A stretch of 64,000 nt of DNA, taken from assembly GCA_037577475.1 (NCBI GenBank), contig CM075187.1:24334810-24398809 (forward strand), in the 5' to 3' direction. The notes beneath the pieces are model-generated. The model was not told where the DNA came from and made no database searches. It saw only the letters and a list, made by a program, of their open reading frames with translations. Positions 1-12,188 of the stretch are shown in pieces. How positions within the stretch are numbered: position 1 is the stretch's first letter; every line of letters begins with the position of its first letter. The position numbers and the translations under genes were made by a program. The stretch comes from Chaunax sp. Z400. Lineage: Eukaryota > Chordata > Actinopteri > Lophiiformes > Chaunacidae.

Positions 1-1764
1 ATAAGGCCTTATTTAGTGGTTAAAATGACTGAGAGAGATTACAGCGACATGTTATGTAACTACTTTCCGTAACATGATCTTTTCCTGATGTTAACCATAC
101 CATAGATGCCATCTCTGAGAGCAGTATCTGTACATTCCTGATGAACATCAGGCGTTTCATTTTGAAGAATTGCCCGGTATTGATGTGCTCTGGAAAAGGA
201 GCTAATGTTGAGCTACTTTTCAAGCTGTTATATTGACGGTAAAGAGTAAACTTATGCTTAACTTCAAACACAATCCTAAATGTAGTATGGATGAAATCAG
301 ACCAGCTAGATTAGATTACCTTGAAGACAAATCCACGTATTTCTTACAGCATAGATTATACTTTGGAAACATGTAATCTAAATCCCTGACAAGTCTATTA
401 ATGTGTCCTGTAGTTTGATAGGCATAAATTGGAGCCAACAATGACTGTAGCTATACTGAGGCCTCATTCCCACAGTGGCCACCCACACTAAATAGATATG
501 CAGAGAGCACTTTGGATAAAAACACTCACCAAATTGCAGTACAGATGTTGTGAGCTGTAAAGACGCCTTCTCTTGTGTCATCACTGACATGATTAACATG
601 CTAAGCTATCTGTGTTATTCTCATTAGTGCTCTAATGACAATGGTATTCTCATCAAAGTCAACCTTTTGCTGTGAAATCTGTAATCACTGCTAACTCTGA
701 GGTAATTCAACGCCTCCTGTGAAATATGGACGATGACTTACCACCATGAGAGAGGGCGGCGTGCTTCAGTTTGTTTCCCAGGCTGTTTTTAGATGTGTTA
801 TGGTTGTGGGCATCAGTCATAATGCCAAGGTCGTGGCTTTTAGATGGCTTTTCCACTATTAGACCTCATTATACCTCATTAGGCCTCAGCTGCTTGTCTC
901 CTCGCCCCTCATAAAATACTCATGCACACATTTATACACACTTAACCCCTGCTCCGGATGGACAGATGGACAGTCGCACATGTACACATATACAATACAC
1001 AAACACAAATACAGCAGGCCCCGCCACCTCTGTCAGAGCCCTACCATGTCAAATGGCAAATAGCGGTGGATGAGTGTTCCTAGAACCTGGTGTTTGGTAA
1101 ACGGAGAAGGCTGGGAGTCAGGGAGTGGAGTGGGCGAGTACAGCAGGTGGTTCGGTTTCAGGTCCCACTGGGCGCATTCCCTCACCCCAATTCATAGGCC
1201 AAGGTAGCGCGGCTGTCTGGAAAACAAGTTCATCAACATCTACTGGCACACGGCTCCTGGGCTGGGAGCAGGGGTGTTGGGTGGGGAGTGTGATGGTGGC
1301 TGTCGCGGGCCAGAGACAGTCCTCCATCAGAGCTGACTCTTTTCTGTGCCATTAAAAACCCTGAGCGAACTTCATCTGCCTTCTACTGACATTTAATAAA
1401 GATCAAATGAGTTGTTAGCAAAGAGGGATGGAGGTTTCTTGGAAGATAATACTGCCTCAGTTGTACTAAATTATTGGGCAGTGATTCCGGCTATAGAACC
1501 AAGGAAACCGCTGATTTAACTATTAGAATTACTGTTGAAAAAGTGATGCTTGGATAAATGAGGTCAGCAAATTAAAGGATGACTATGTTTTATTACAAGT
1601 AGTGAATAACAAAGAGTGTAGCAATAAAACTTAAAGTCATTTAAGTTCCACAAAACTGATATTACAGGTATACAGTGTCGCTTATAGAACTGCAGCCATT
1701 TGGCCACAATCAAGATAAAGGTGTATGTATAAGTGTATGTATTGTATTACAAAGCTACAAAGGG
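1..1764. other. Intergenic or intronic DNA, no gene recognised
   Basis: Mostly AT-rich unique sequence. The exception is about 1100-1350, a GC-richer block with overlapping 69- and 76-codon open frames on opposite strands. Neither frame has a recognisable motif or clear splice context. The block could be a conserved non-coding element or chance. Confidence 0.5.
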
Positions 1765-1914
1765 TGGGGGTAGCTCACCTGGTGGAGCGTATTAAGTTGT
1801 ACTAAGATGTAGTCAGAGCACAGGTCTGATTCCAGCCGGGACCCTGATCCTGCATGTCACCCCCCCTCTGTCTCTGTCAAGTAAAGGCAATAAGCCCCAA
1901 AATATTCTTAAAAA
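1765..1914 (+). mobile_element. tRNA-derived SINE
   Basis: The head resembles a tRNA gene: an A-box-like TAGCTCACCTGG at 1771-1782 and a B-box-like GGTCTGATTCC at 1823-1833, about 50 bp apart as in a pol III internal promoter. Next come a pyrimidine-rich stretch (CCCCCCTCTGTCTCTGTC) and a tail with AAAGGCAATAAGCCCCAAAA. I recognise this as a widespread fish SINE. The copy is diverged (the B box lacks the usual GGTTCGA) and is probably inactive. No clear target-site duplication was found. Confidence 0.8.
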
Positions 1915-3133
1915 CAGACCCACAAGGTGGATGTTATAAAGTAGTCTTTGTAATATTTTTGTAATATTTCCCCTTTGCTAACATTAGCTCACGTTGCCAC
2001 AAAAGCTATCGGTCCTACTGCACAAGACCAAGGCTGTAGAAATTGAACTCAGAGTGTTTGAAGCAATGGAAAAAATGCTAGAGACAGCAATGATTTACTT
2101 TAACTTCATAAAGGGAATAAAGTGTTGTTGTTTTTTACATTAATTATGCTTATTGTAATGCATGACTGAGTTAGGAGTGTGTCTAAAGCTTTTTGACCAA
2201 TTTAGACCATTAGGAGACAAACTTGCGATTTGTTTGCCAGCTTTATCAGGCAGGATGAGACTGGTTTAAGGCTGTTTTTATTGACCACCTGTAGCTGATC
2301 CCTGAATCACCAACACACAGTTGTAACAATAGAGCAATATTTGTTTTTCTCACCTTAATCAACATATTATTTCAACCTTTGGTCGAGTAGGTCAGGTTTA
2401 GGTATAGGACTAAGATTAGTTCAAGTTAGTGCGAACAGAAATGTTTTATCTCTCGTTCTGAGCATCAGTAAAGGCCGACATTCATTTACTTCTTGACAGC
2501 TATGCTGCGTCGCTACATCCCACACTGTTTGCCATAAAGGTTGGTGCAGGAGCTGCAGGGTCTTTGGCAGGAGGGGTCGATTGGTTTGACAGGTTCACGG
2601 GTCAGTGGATGTCCTCCCCTGCTGGCAGCCATGTGTTGAGGTGTATCGACCAGGAACGGGATGCTGAGAGGATGGGGAGGACACAGCAGGAGACAGACTT
2701 TTAGTGGGAGAAAGCCTGTTACAGTCAGTTAAACAGGAAGATGATAACAGGGAGAGAAAGAGCAACAGTAGCAGAAGTGTCTGTCTTCAGTAAGAAGGAA
2801 GAAAAGTATTCAGCTCAGCATATAGGAAAGATTTAAGCACTGAGGAATACATTCAAATAGAATACAGTCAGTTCACGTGTGACAGAAAAGTGTCAAACAC
2901 CTTAGAAATAAGCTCCTCAGCTCTATCTAGCAGGTTAAATGTTTACTAATCCGGTGAAATAATTATAGCTGTTCAAGACGGACTGGTTCATATATTGGTG
3001 AACATGAGCATGAAGATGTTCCATAGGTTTTGGTGTAAAGCATATTTGCTGTGGGCATGACACGTTTGATCAGCTGGGTTGAGCAAAGAGGACGATGACG
3101 ATAGAGTGAAAATAATGAAAAGAAAGGCAAAGT
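1915..3133. other. Unique AT-rich DNA, nothing recognised
   Basis: No long open frame, repeat signature or RNA gene was recognised. Short purine-rich stretches occur near 2740-2820. Confidence 0.5.
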
Positions 3134-3820
3134 TTAAAGGTATGCTCCCACTCAACTAACAGCCTAGGCGTACAAAATGCATTCCACCAAAAATGCGGCA
3201 TATCATTAATAAATATCATTTCATTGTTTGGTCAAGTTTCAATGCATAATTCAAACGGAAACATGCCTAACGAAAGGGAATTCCGTGGGTAGATTTGTTT
3301 TGGATTTCCTAACTGGCAGCCATTTCCCTGCAGCTTCCCGTCACTTATGTGCGTGTGTGCAAGCCAGCCGTGCGTGTCCAGATTTAGATTTCAGTAGGTC
3401 CCATCGATCCTTCTGCTCCCCAGTATTTACCAGTTTTGCTCTACATTTCTTTTGTTCAGATACTCGATGCCTTTTCCTGTTATTTTACGTCGTCCACGCT
3501 TTCTCTTCTCCATGTTCTCGCAGATTTGAAATTTCGGCGTATGTGCGTGGGGCCTTGCGTGGCCTGGAAATCTGCGGAAGCCCTTTGGGGAAGACATACG
3601 ACGCACGTGATCTCACCGAATTTCAAAATGGCCCTTTGTTTACTTCATATTTTTCACCCTTCACTAACTTAAAATTTCTGTATTCCGCTGTGCTAAAAAT
3701 AGGACCGTTATATCAGGCTGTAGAATAACATTCGTCCTACTGAATAAAAATTTTGTGGTTACTTTAAAAATTCTTCACACGCCTTGAGAAGGAAAATACT
3801 GAGTGGGAGTATGCCTTTAA
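3134..3820. mobile_element. Non-autonomous DNA transposon with TTAA target duplication
   Basis: The element spans 3138-3816 (679 bp). It is flanked by TTAA at 3134-3137 and 3817-3820. Its ends are inverted repeats: AGGTATGCTCCCACTCA on the left, and the reverse complement AGGCATACTCCCACTCA on the right, 15 of 17 matching. TTAA target sites are typical of piggyBac and Kolobok superfamilies; the termini alone do not decide between them. The interior holds a 166-codon open frame on the plus strand (3228-3728) with no transposase motif, probably fortuitous. Confidence 0.8.
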
Positions 3821-6800
3821 GATGTAGCAGAGGAGACGTATTTAAATCCCACAGTGAACATGTGGCGCACAAATTGCCTCCATTGTGAACATATTGACTT
3901 GCTGCTTTTACCATCTGCTTTTCTAACACCTGTGGTGGTTTTATAGATGCAAGTTACCTCATCCTAATATGCTGCATGCTGTTTCAAAGTTTATCTAGCA
4001 TCTCCTGCTAGGAAATATTCAGACATAATGCCTCAGTTCAGCAGGCCAAAACATGACTCATTATTAAAATATGACGCTCAAATCAAATCCCTCACATACA
4101 AATTCAACCCAGCTGTTTGTGAATACAATAAGGCAATATGTCAGTGTATTATTCAGTGGTTGACGTGTTACTTCCCCGAACATGCTATCTATAGGGACAA
4201 CTGTTGTTTCTGAGTTGCTGAAGGAATGTGATTTATGCTGAAGAACATGTGCTGAGAAACCAAACCTGTAGGTTCAAGTTCAACCACAGTAATCTCATCC
4301 TCTCTTCTTTTGTGATCAGCACTGCGTGGCAAGTGGCGAGGAGTTTGTTGTGTAAGAGAGCTGGGGGATATTACTTTGTCTGTGTATGTGCTTACATAGT
4401 TGCATAGATTGATATCACCAACTTACGACCTCATCTCTGTTCTATCTCCCCACCCCTCACTGTGGAATATCAGATATGGCCCCAGACTATTTGTGAGGTT
4501 ACAATGGTGGTGTCAAGGTGGCTGAGATTAATGTGGCCTTTTTCTGTGGCATGGAGGCCTTGACGGTTTACTTCTATGGCTGCACATGTGCCTCAGCCTG
4601 ATGCTGTTGCCCCCTGGCTACACAAGACTGTATAATTATACTTTACAGCCTATATGAATTTTGCACAAGTTTTCAGCTTGATGTGATTGTAGTATAACAT
4701 AAATTTAGGTTAAAATTATTAGAATGATTCATAAAATAACACATGTATTATTTAATTTATTATTACTGTACTTTATTACTGTTTTGTATTTATTGAGCCA
4801 ATTTCTTTATATTTCTTGTAGCTTAAGTTTGAATAGATGCTAAGATAGCACAGATAACTAGAATGTCACTCTGTGGAGCGCATATAGGCTATATATAGAT
4901 CACCCCCTACAAATACACGTTTTGATCTAGCACATTTTAATTATCTCGATCTGCACCACATTATAGTGAGATATCAACACCATAAATATTTGTGATTTTT
5001 ACATCAAGATTTATGGATTCTTTCCTGGGAAATTGTGAAAAATGCCCATTCCCTAATCAGCCCCTCTTTCCCAGTCTGCACCAGAATTCAATGGGTTGTT
5101 TGCCCGACCCAGGCCCCACCCCTCCACAAAGTGGTGTGGAAATCTGTTCAGCAGCTTTTACTCCTTCTAACACACAACCAAACAAACCAACAAACAGACA
5201 TAGCTGAATGCATAACCTCCTCTCTTTTACTCTGACACTGACATGTGAACTGTCTGGTGGATTCTTCAAAGATTCTTCTCTCCTCCTCACATGTTGGCTT
5301 TTATTTCTACAGTCTCTAATTCACTCTCCTCAGGAAGTGACCAGTTACATGATAGCAGTACCGTACCCAACCATAAGTCATAGGTGTTTGTGCCCAGGGG
5401 ATGTCGACACAATGCCAAACATGCAATGAACTATTACCCTTTCTGTGAACTTGCCCCCAGGTGGGCGTATCAGATGTTGCCGGTCCTATGGGACTCACAA
5501 TGGTCCATATTAGCCGCCAATGTCACCACGTCAGCTCATCAGATGAAGGATAGCAACTTTAGAGAAAGAATGGATCACCTACATGTTTGCACAATAGCCC
5601 AGCCATGTACCTCACACCCATGGGAGGGAAGTCATTACACTCATACTGGTATTGATGTAATCCTGTAAAGGCTGCCAAGACCTGGCCAGCAGACGTTAGC
5701 TTTCAAGATGCAACAAACTTGCAACTCCAGCTTTCTGGAGGTTCATTTGTGGTCTATATGACTTTGTTGGTCTCCACAAACAACAATATGTGAAAAAATG
5801 CTTCTAACTTGTGGGTTAGCTTGAATCTGCTTTATTGATATTTTTTATAAGGGATCAAATCACTACACATTATTGTTGACTCTGCATCCATTTACTGTCT
5901 TTAAACTCAGTTTTGGGTTTTCTACACTGCAACTGAACTGAATTGTTGTCACTCTCACTGCCCTCACTGGTTCCTCCTGGAGCAAGGAGCTGTTTTCAGG
6001 CAAAAACGCTCTGATAAACCTACTGTACATAGCACTATGTAGTGGCTATATGGAGTAAGCAGGTGGCTTGTGAAAACTTGAGAAACCGGGACATTTAGAG
6101 TCAGATATTTGCCTCAGAATTTGATGACGACCAGACCAAGGTAAAGGATGAGGGAATTGTGGACTCTTTCATATTAATGTCTGCTTGATCAATCAGTATT
6201 ATTGATTATATTATTTGCTTGCAAATTCACCATGTCAACTTAAAATGTATTGAAATTCTAAATGTTGCATATCAACTTGTTTCTGCTGCCCCCAAGAGGC
6301 CAAAAAAGTAATTAGCTGTTAACGAAGTTAGTCTCAACTTTTAAGCCTTTTACGTAGCTGCTTAACATTCAGTGAAATCCTGCTGTTTTGCAGTGAAGTA
6401 AAATTCAGAACTCTGTTAGTTTTCAGTAATGACTTTCCTGGAGACTTTGACTCATGCTTCATCTCTATGCTATATAATACTATTAGTAATAATTGGCTGG
6501 AGGCGGAGGTAATTGTTGGGACAAGGCTGTGAACAGGTTGCTGGGTGTAAAGCATCCCCTAGTGGCATGTTTGGTGACAAGAAAAGATAGTAAGCCAACA
6601 TCTCCTTGTCAGCCAGGTGTCAGCGATATTTCTTATCTTGTGAAAGTCTGTGTTGAAAGAGTCTTGTACACCTGCGGCCGCAGAGCACTATTTAACACTT
6701 TGAGACTTCATTTTCACTTGTACCGATGCTCTCAGTAAAGTCAAACCTCATACCTCATAAAGCTGGCTGCAGATGTATTTTCCAGATCTATAATAGAAGT

Positions 6801-6866
6801 AAAATGCCATCTCTCTGGGTATGTGTGTGCACACTCATTCAACCCATGTGTTAAGTGTAAGTGTTT

Positions 6867-6868
<2 letters not shown>
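3821..6868. other. Unique intergenic or intronic DNA
   Basis: AT-rich sequence with scattered short frames (at most about 94 codons, at 5384-5668) without recognisable domains. No repeat family or RNA gene was identified. Confidence 0.5.

Positions 6869-6912
<44 letters not shown>
6869..6912. repeat. (GT)n microsatellite
   Basis: About 21 uninterrupted GT dinucleotides. Reading frames across it yield spurious Thr-His repeats. Confidence 0.95.
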
Positions 6913-6914
<2 letters not shown>

Positions 6915-7329
6915 CTTAGTGGGTGTGAGATGGCTATCTGAGGCCATACATCAGGCCTGATGTGGCAGTGGGCCTGTGTAATTATCAGGTCTCAATGGGA
7001 TGCTGTGTTATTTTTGCCCAGGGTGAGATGCTTATCTTGGCCTGTCAGCAGCCACCTGGATGGATGAGCCTTGCTTCTCAGAGCGCCGGCTCACCTTCCC
7101 TCTGCGCCAAAGACAAAACTAGCCAACTTCTCCCATTCAGGCCACAGCAGGCTCTGCCTATATATACAAGTCAGCTCTGTCAAGATAGTCAGATTTTCTT
7201 TTTAAATTGACATATTAGCTAATCGTCATTATCAATACCTGATTAGACTACTGCAAGGAATTGATTTTCTATCATAAAGTCTTAATCTAAATCATCTGCA
7301 ATGCATTAAACGACATCATTTATGTTCAA

Positions 7330-7800
7330 AACCATGCTACCAGCATAGTTTTGGCATAGTAGTTCTTTGAGCTAAATGCTAAAGTCAGCATGCGAAAATA
7401 ATCACAATGACAACGGCAACATGTTGATGTTGCAGGTATAATGGTTCTCATTTTCAATGATTTTTACCAAGATATAAGCAAATCCATCTGGTAGATGTAG
7501 AGATATTTCACTGGATAAATAAAACCGTGACCTGCTGAGGGCGACAGATGAAACCTTTGGGTATCAAATTCATCCTCTGGGGGCCATGCATGTCTGCACT
7601 AATTTTAATAGTGATACATTCAATAGTAGTCTGACTGATCAAACAGACATTACCATCCCTACAGTCACAGCATTCATGTTGATTAGGTTGGATTCTTACC
7701 ATGCTCACCATATTAGTTTAGCTTAATTACATGTGATAATTAGCACTAAACACAAAGTGCAGCTCATCTTGATGGAAGGTGTTTGGTCAAAGATCAAGAA
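7330..7800 (+). repeat. Dispersed teleost repeat, degenerate copy
   Basis: Phrases typical of a high-copy fish family appear in order: CATGCTACCAGCAT, GAGCTAAATGCTAAAGTCAG, CAACATGTTGATGTTGCAGG, ATTCATCCTCTGGGGGCCAT and TTAGCACTAAACACAAAGTG. Other copies or fragments in this window are at 9220-9490, 20820-20985, 27430-27520, 42670-42880 and 45470-46940. No coding potential remains. Confidence 0.6.
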
Positions 7801-8615
7801 CACACACAAATTCAATGAGTAACACAAATACACAAGCCCGTGCAAACAGCAAATAGATGTGTATGCAGTGAGCTGTGCCTCTGAGCCACTTCCTATTATT
7901 TGTCACTCTGTGGTCTAGAAGTGAGAATGAATTTATTCGGACCGATGATCAAAAGATCAAAAAGAAAAAAAAAGTCGCAGTGTGTGTTTTGGGACACAGT
8001 GTCTGTGTGAGCAGGATTTACAGCCAGGAAAAGCTTAAAGAACAGCAGGATATTTAGACAAAAAAAAATAAAAAAAATAAACAACATTGTTTGATAGCTT
8101 GCTGGTGGCACATTTTGATTCGTCTCTCAGCACCAACACTGTAGTCTTTTATGTCTGGCCTTATCCTCAACCAAAGCCCTTTCCTGCACACTTCTCCCAT
8201 GCTGTGCCAGCCAGTGCTGGAGAGGTTATCTTCATTATAGTACATGGGCTCTGAGATAAACTGTCCCCTGTGCACCTCCATACAAAGATGTTTTGTTGTC
8301 ACTCACACAATATTGAACACTGGAGCTGAAGTCAGTATAAAGAATGCCTCTCTCGGGTTTCTGTAAGTGGAGATGTGCTCTTTGTCGTTTTAAAGTTAAG
8401 AAAAAGAACATTTAAAAAGCTTTTATTGGTCATTCAAAAGCAACTTTAGTAGCATGTAGTTGTCACATCAGATAGATGTATCACAGCAATAAATCAGCAA
8501 AGGAACACCAACTCACTTTTGTCAAACAGTGACAATCACGGCACAAAGTAAGGCACAGGGTGCACCCCTGTGAGTGTAATAGCCTGTGACGGTGGGGTTT
8601 GGTTAGCTCAGGACA

Positions 8616-8636
8616 AGAGAGAGAGAGAGAGAGAGT
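8616..8636. repeat. (GA)n microsatellite
   Basis: About ten GA units, followed by a shorter GAGAGAGAG run at 8659-8668. It lies about 90 bp upstream of the exon-like segment at 8725. Confidence 0.9.
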
Positions 8637-8724
8637 AGGGGTGGTTTGGGGGACCAGGGAGAGAGAGCTAATTATTCCAGTTGTTTTGTGTTGAACTGAT
8701 TGCTCTCTCTCCCTCATATTGCAG

Positions 8725-8757
8725 CGTGCTGGACCCGGACGGCTCTGTGAGAGAGAC
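8725..8757 (+). CDS. Candidate 33-nt internal exon, or start of a terminal exon
   Basis: A strong acceptor (TCTCTCTCCCTCATATTGCAG ending at 8724, with possible branch point ACTGATT) precedes 33 GC-rich bases. A good donor, GTAAGG, follows at 8758-8763. As an internal exon it preserves frame: phase 0 gives RAGPGRLCERD, another phase gives VLDPDGSVRE. Read through the donor, the second phase ends VLDPDGSVRET and stops at 8759-8761. An ATTAAA polyadenylation-like signal lies at 8852-8857, so a terminal exon with a short 3' UTR is also possible. The local base composition contrasts with the AT-rich flanks. I do not recognise the peptide and found no neighbouring exons, so this is a splice-signal prediction only. 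Confidence 0.27.
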
Positions 8758-9219
8758 GTAAGGGACGCGTCACTAACCCTAAAGCATCATTTGTGTGTTT
8801 GGACTGCAGAAAAAAGCTTGCAGTTGGATTTGTTTACGTTGTTTATTTTAAATTAAAGACTGCTACCAAGTGCCATCATCTGTGTCGTCACTGAGAAGAA
8901 CCCACACACACAGTGGCAAAGAGCCTTAATTGCTACATAGCCCTACAGGGATGTGTAGCAGACTGCAGGTCAGGCACGTCATAAACAAATGTGTTTCTTC
9001 CCTCTGTGTCATTTACTCACAAGGCACAGCAGTTTAATTTAGTTATTTAAATTTTCCCATCATGTCGACAGGACCTAATGTGAATCTAAAAGGTCACACA
9101 CACACAATATCTCCAGTAGACTTGAGGCACTGGTAGAGGTGCAGTGAAATCTCTTGTCTAGTGCAAGTCTGTAATTGAAAAAAACAAAAAACAACAACTT
9201 ACTATGTTCCTCATCTCGC

Positions 9220-9490
9220 TTTAGCATGTTAGCATGCTAAAATTTCCTAAAATGTATCGGACAAATCATCATTTTGACCAGATCATGGTGCCAGATTCTA
9301 AGACGGATGCAAGACATTATTTGAGGTGTTGAGATATTTCACTAAAAAGCAAAATGGTGACATTAGAGTTAAGTTCAGGGGGATCACGGTCAGTGGGGTT
9401 CATCTTCTGCTGAGCATGAATGTCCGGACACAATTTCATTAAATCCATCCAATAGCTGTCAAGAGCGAACAACATCCATAAAGCCATGCC
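9220..9490 (+). repeat. Dispersed teleost repeat, degenerate copy
   Basis: Same family as 7330-7800. TAGCATGTTAGCATGCTAA is followed by GTTGAGATATTTCACT, then a CATGAATGTC segment and AATTTCATTAAATCCATCCA. Heavily mutated. Confidence 0.55.
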
Positions 9491-10099
9491 ACTAACATGT
9501 CATCACATTCACTGTGGTCACACTCCTCACATCCAAGTGATCCCTTTCAGGCCAGTATTGTAATCACATTACATTCACCTGGAACCTAGTGACTGAGCTG
9601 GATGTCATCACATCATAGCATATTATTAGACAACATTTTCTTTAAAGGCTGGAATTAAAGGCACTTTGTCTTTGAGGATCATTTTCCATCAGCCGGTGTA
9701 ACAACTGCAGTTTGTTTGTGATGTACAGATCGTACTTTATGATAGTATCACCACTTGATTTAATCTTCTACCATGATACAGTGTCAGGAATTAATTCTAC
9801 ATCTTCAGACCACACAGACATCTCATTAAAACAATAACAGATGTATAACGGCAGCAGAGAAACGATCACAGTGTGAATGGCATCGCTTCATCTCGCCTGT
9901 GGCTGTCATGTTCTTCATTTTAAATCAGCTTTATTTGAATGTTAGGAGACATCTGTGAAATGTTTTATGCGATATCTCTTTTCTTCGCTGTGTAACTGAG
10001 ACAAAGTGTGTGCTAGTGATGCTCAGTACTGTTGCATAGCTTAATTTTAACAACTCCATTAGTTCCAGATAACCTCTGCCTGGTGGACACTAGCATCTT

Positions 10100-10340
10100 G
10101 AAACCAGTGACCCCGCCCTTGACCTTTGCCCCAACTCCTCTCCACCGCAGCCCCCCCACCCCCAAGGAGAGACCACTGAGAAGAAGTGGCTGCTCTCCCA
10201 GCGCCTCGCATAAGAAGCTAGGGTCGCAGGGGCATGTGGCTTCATTAACAAATATCTGTCTGTTTGCTGCCGTAATGAGCGCGGCAGCAATTTAAAGTAG
10301 AGAGAACAGCCGCCTGCTTGGAATACAATCTAGTGGGACA
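10100..10340. other. GC-richer block, possible conserved non-coding element
   Basis: A stretch with CpGs and a homeodomain-like core (CCGTAATGAGCGCGGCAGCA) followed by AATTTAAAG, unlike the AT-rich surroundings. Open frames of 66-87 codons overlap on both strands without motifs. The reading as conserved regulatory DNA is inference from texture. Confidence 0.25.
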
Positions 10341-10504
10341 GGCTGCTGGTGTCAATCAAAGTCGAGGTTCACCGACAGGGCATCTCCAGTCTACCTGCTT
10401 CCATCACCACTGATACACATACTTATATAGTCATGGTTGAAGGTTCCACATAAACCACACTTGTAAAGGAGTGATAATCCCTCACAGATGAATGAGAGGT
10501 GAAG

Positions 10505-10526
10505 GAAGAGAGAGAGAGAGAGAGAG
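10505..10526. repeat. (AG)n microsatellite
   Basis: About ten AG units. Confidence 0.9.
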
Positions 10527-12159
10527 GCAGGAGGGGCTCTTACACCCCCCTCTGGCCGGGCATGGTAACATCAGGATTTGTGTAGTAAATATCGGGATTA
10601 GAGCTATCTGAAAATACTCAGAGGAAAGATAATACATTTATTATTATATTACAAAAGGCCTTTTTATTTCATGCCACACCCATCCTGCAGAGCAGTTTGT
10701 ATCCAGATACGTTTAGGAAGCAGCAGTTTACACAGTTTAACTATATGGTGTCTGGTTGCAGAATTAAATTGGGATTTGTGACATTATATTGCACCGCATT
10801 CAGTCATCACACTTTGAAGCCGTGGCTCTCAACATTTTGGTCTTATGAGTCTCTAAAATACCCACTATGAGACCCCTAAGCGCTGTTTCTATGTCTAGCA
10901 GATGAGACCAGAGATTGATTTTTAAAAGAGCTTTTTCTCCCTTGTTTTTGTTGTTGTTGTTTTTTAGGCCTAAAAACATAAAAGGATCCATTGATTGATA
11001 AAAAAGTCGTCTAAAAGATATAGAAATGTTAGTTTTCTGCCTTCCTTATCTGTTGTGTTTTATTACCGTTATTAACAATTTTCTCATAATTATGACATCT
11101 TATTAATTAGAGATGTCACTACCTCAGATTTTTCATAATACCTCTGATTTATGTGAGATTTAATTTTTCATCTTTTTGTCTCAAATGGCTCCTTTTGTTC
11201 ATCATTTCATGACCTCTGACAATTATCTCATTGATCCCAAACCCAGGTTGCAAAGAACAAATTGAAAGCATTACAATGACTTATCATATGTTAACCAATA
11301 CCAGTGTTGTTGCATCAGTCTGACTATACCCATTTAGGAATGTAATGAATACTCAATTAAATAGGTATTTTGCTATTGCATTGACTGTATTGACAAACGA
11401 AAGATCTAATCATCTCCATATGTTTGAATCAAGCTGTTGCAGTGCAGAACTCTGCACACACACTTTCCAGCACAACAAAAATGATTAGACTTTAAAGGTG
11501 GCCCTGAATCATGTTGTGGAACAGTTGTATTACATGTAGTAGTGTTATAATATTCTTCTTCTTCAGTGAGGTAAAGTCTGTTTGGTCTTCCATCTTGGCT
11601 CAGGACGAGAAGCCGGAGCATTTCATCTCAGCACTGACAGATGGACGAGCAGACAGATGGACAGACTGATGGAGGGGCTGATGGAGCGCGGCGACCAATG
11701 AACCATCGAGCCAAACTAACTCTGCTTTACAAATCCACTGATGCATGCTGGTGCTGATCTGGACCCCTGCTAGCTTAGGTTTGATTCTGTTTGCATGTGC
11801 CTAAGCAATAAGTCTGCACTTTTGAGTTTGAATTTGTGCAAGCACATGAATCAGTATGTGACTGCATGTTTTTGCCTGATTGCATATATACAGTATCTGT
11901 GCTTCTGTCTAAATAAATGAAAATTTGTATACTTGTGTGTGCATGTGCTGGTACAGATGTGTTGGTGTGTTGCTGTTATCTGATCAAGGCTCTGTTAAGC
12001 CCGAGGGAGCCCAGCAACCCCTCACAGCCTTGGAGCTGGAGCAGCGGCCTTTGCAGAATAAGTGTAAACAGCTAAGGGCAACAAGTGTCTCGATCAAGCA
12101 AACAGATAGCGGCTGTGAACAAGAACTGTGACTCATAGCTTCCTATCAGATAAAGTGGA

Positions 12160-12188
12160 CCCACTGCAAGCACCACGCTTGCAGTGGG
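12160..12188. other. Perfect 12-bp hairpin, 5-nt loop
   Basis: CCCACTGCAAGC (12160-12171) and its exact reverse complement GCTTGCAGTGGG (12177-12188) are separated by ACCAC. There is no T-run after it on the plus strand and no repeat context was recognised. The stem is much shorter than a microRNA precursor. Confidence 0.85.

Noticed and set aside
3228..3728. 166-codon plus-strand frame
   Set aside because: Lies wholly inside the TTAA-flanked miniature transposon and has no transposase or other domain.
12160..12188. microRNA precursor
   Set aside because: The stem is only 12 bp; flanking bases do not extend the pairing to the roughly 25-30 bp needed.
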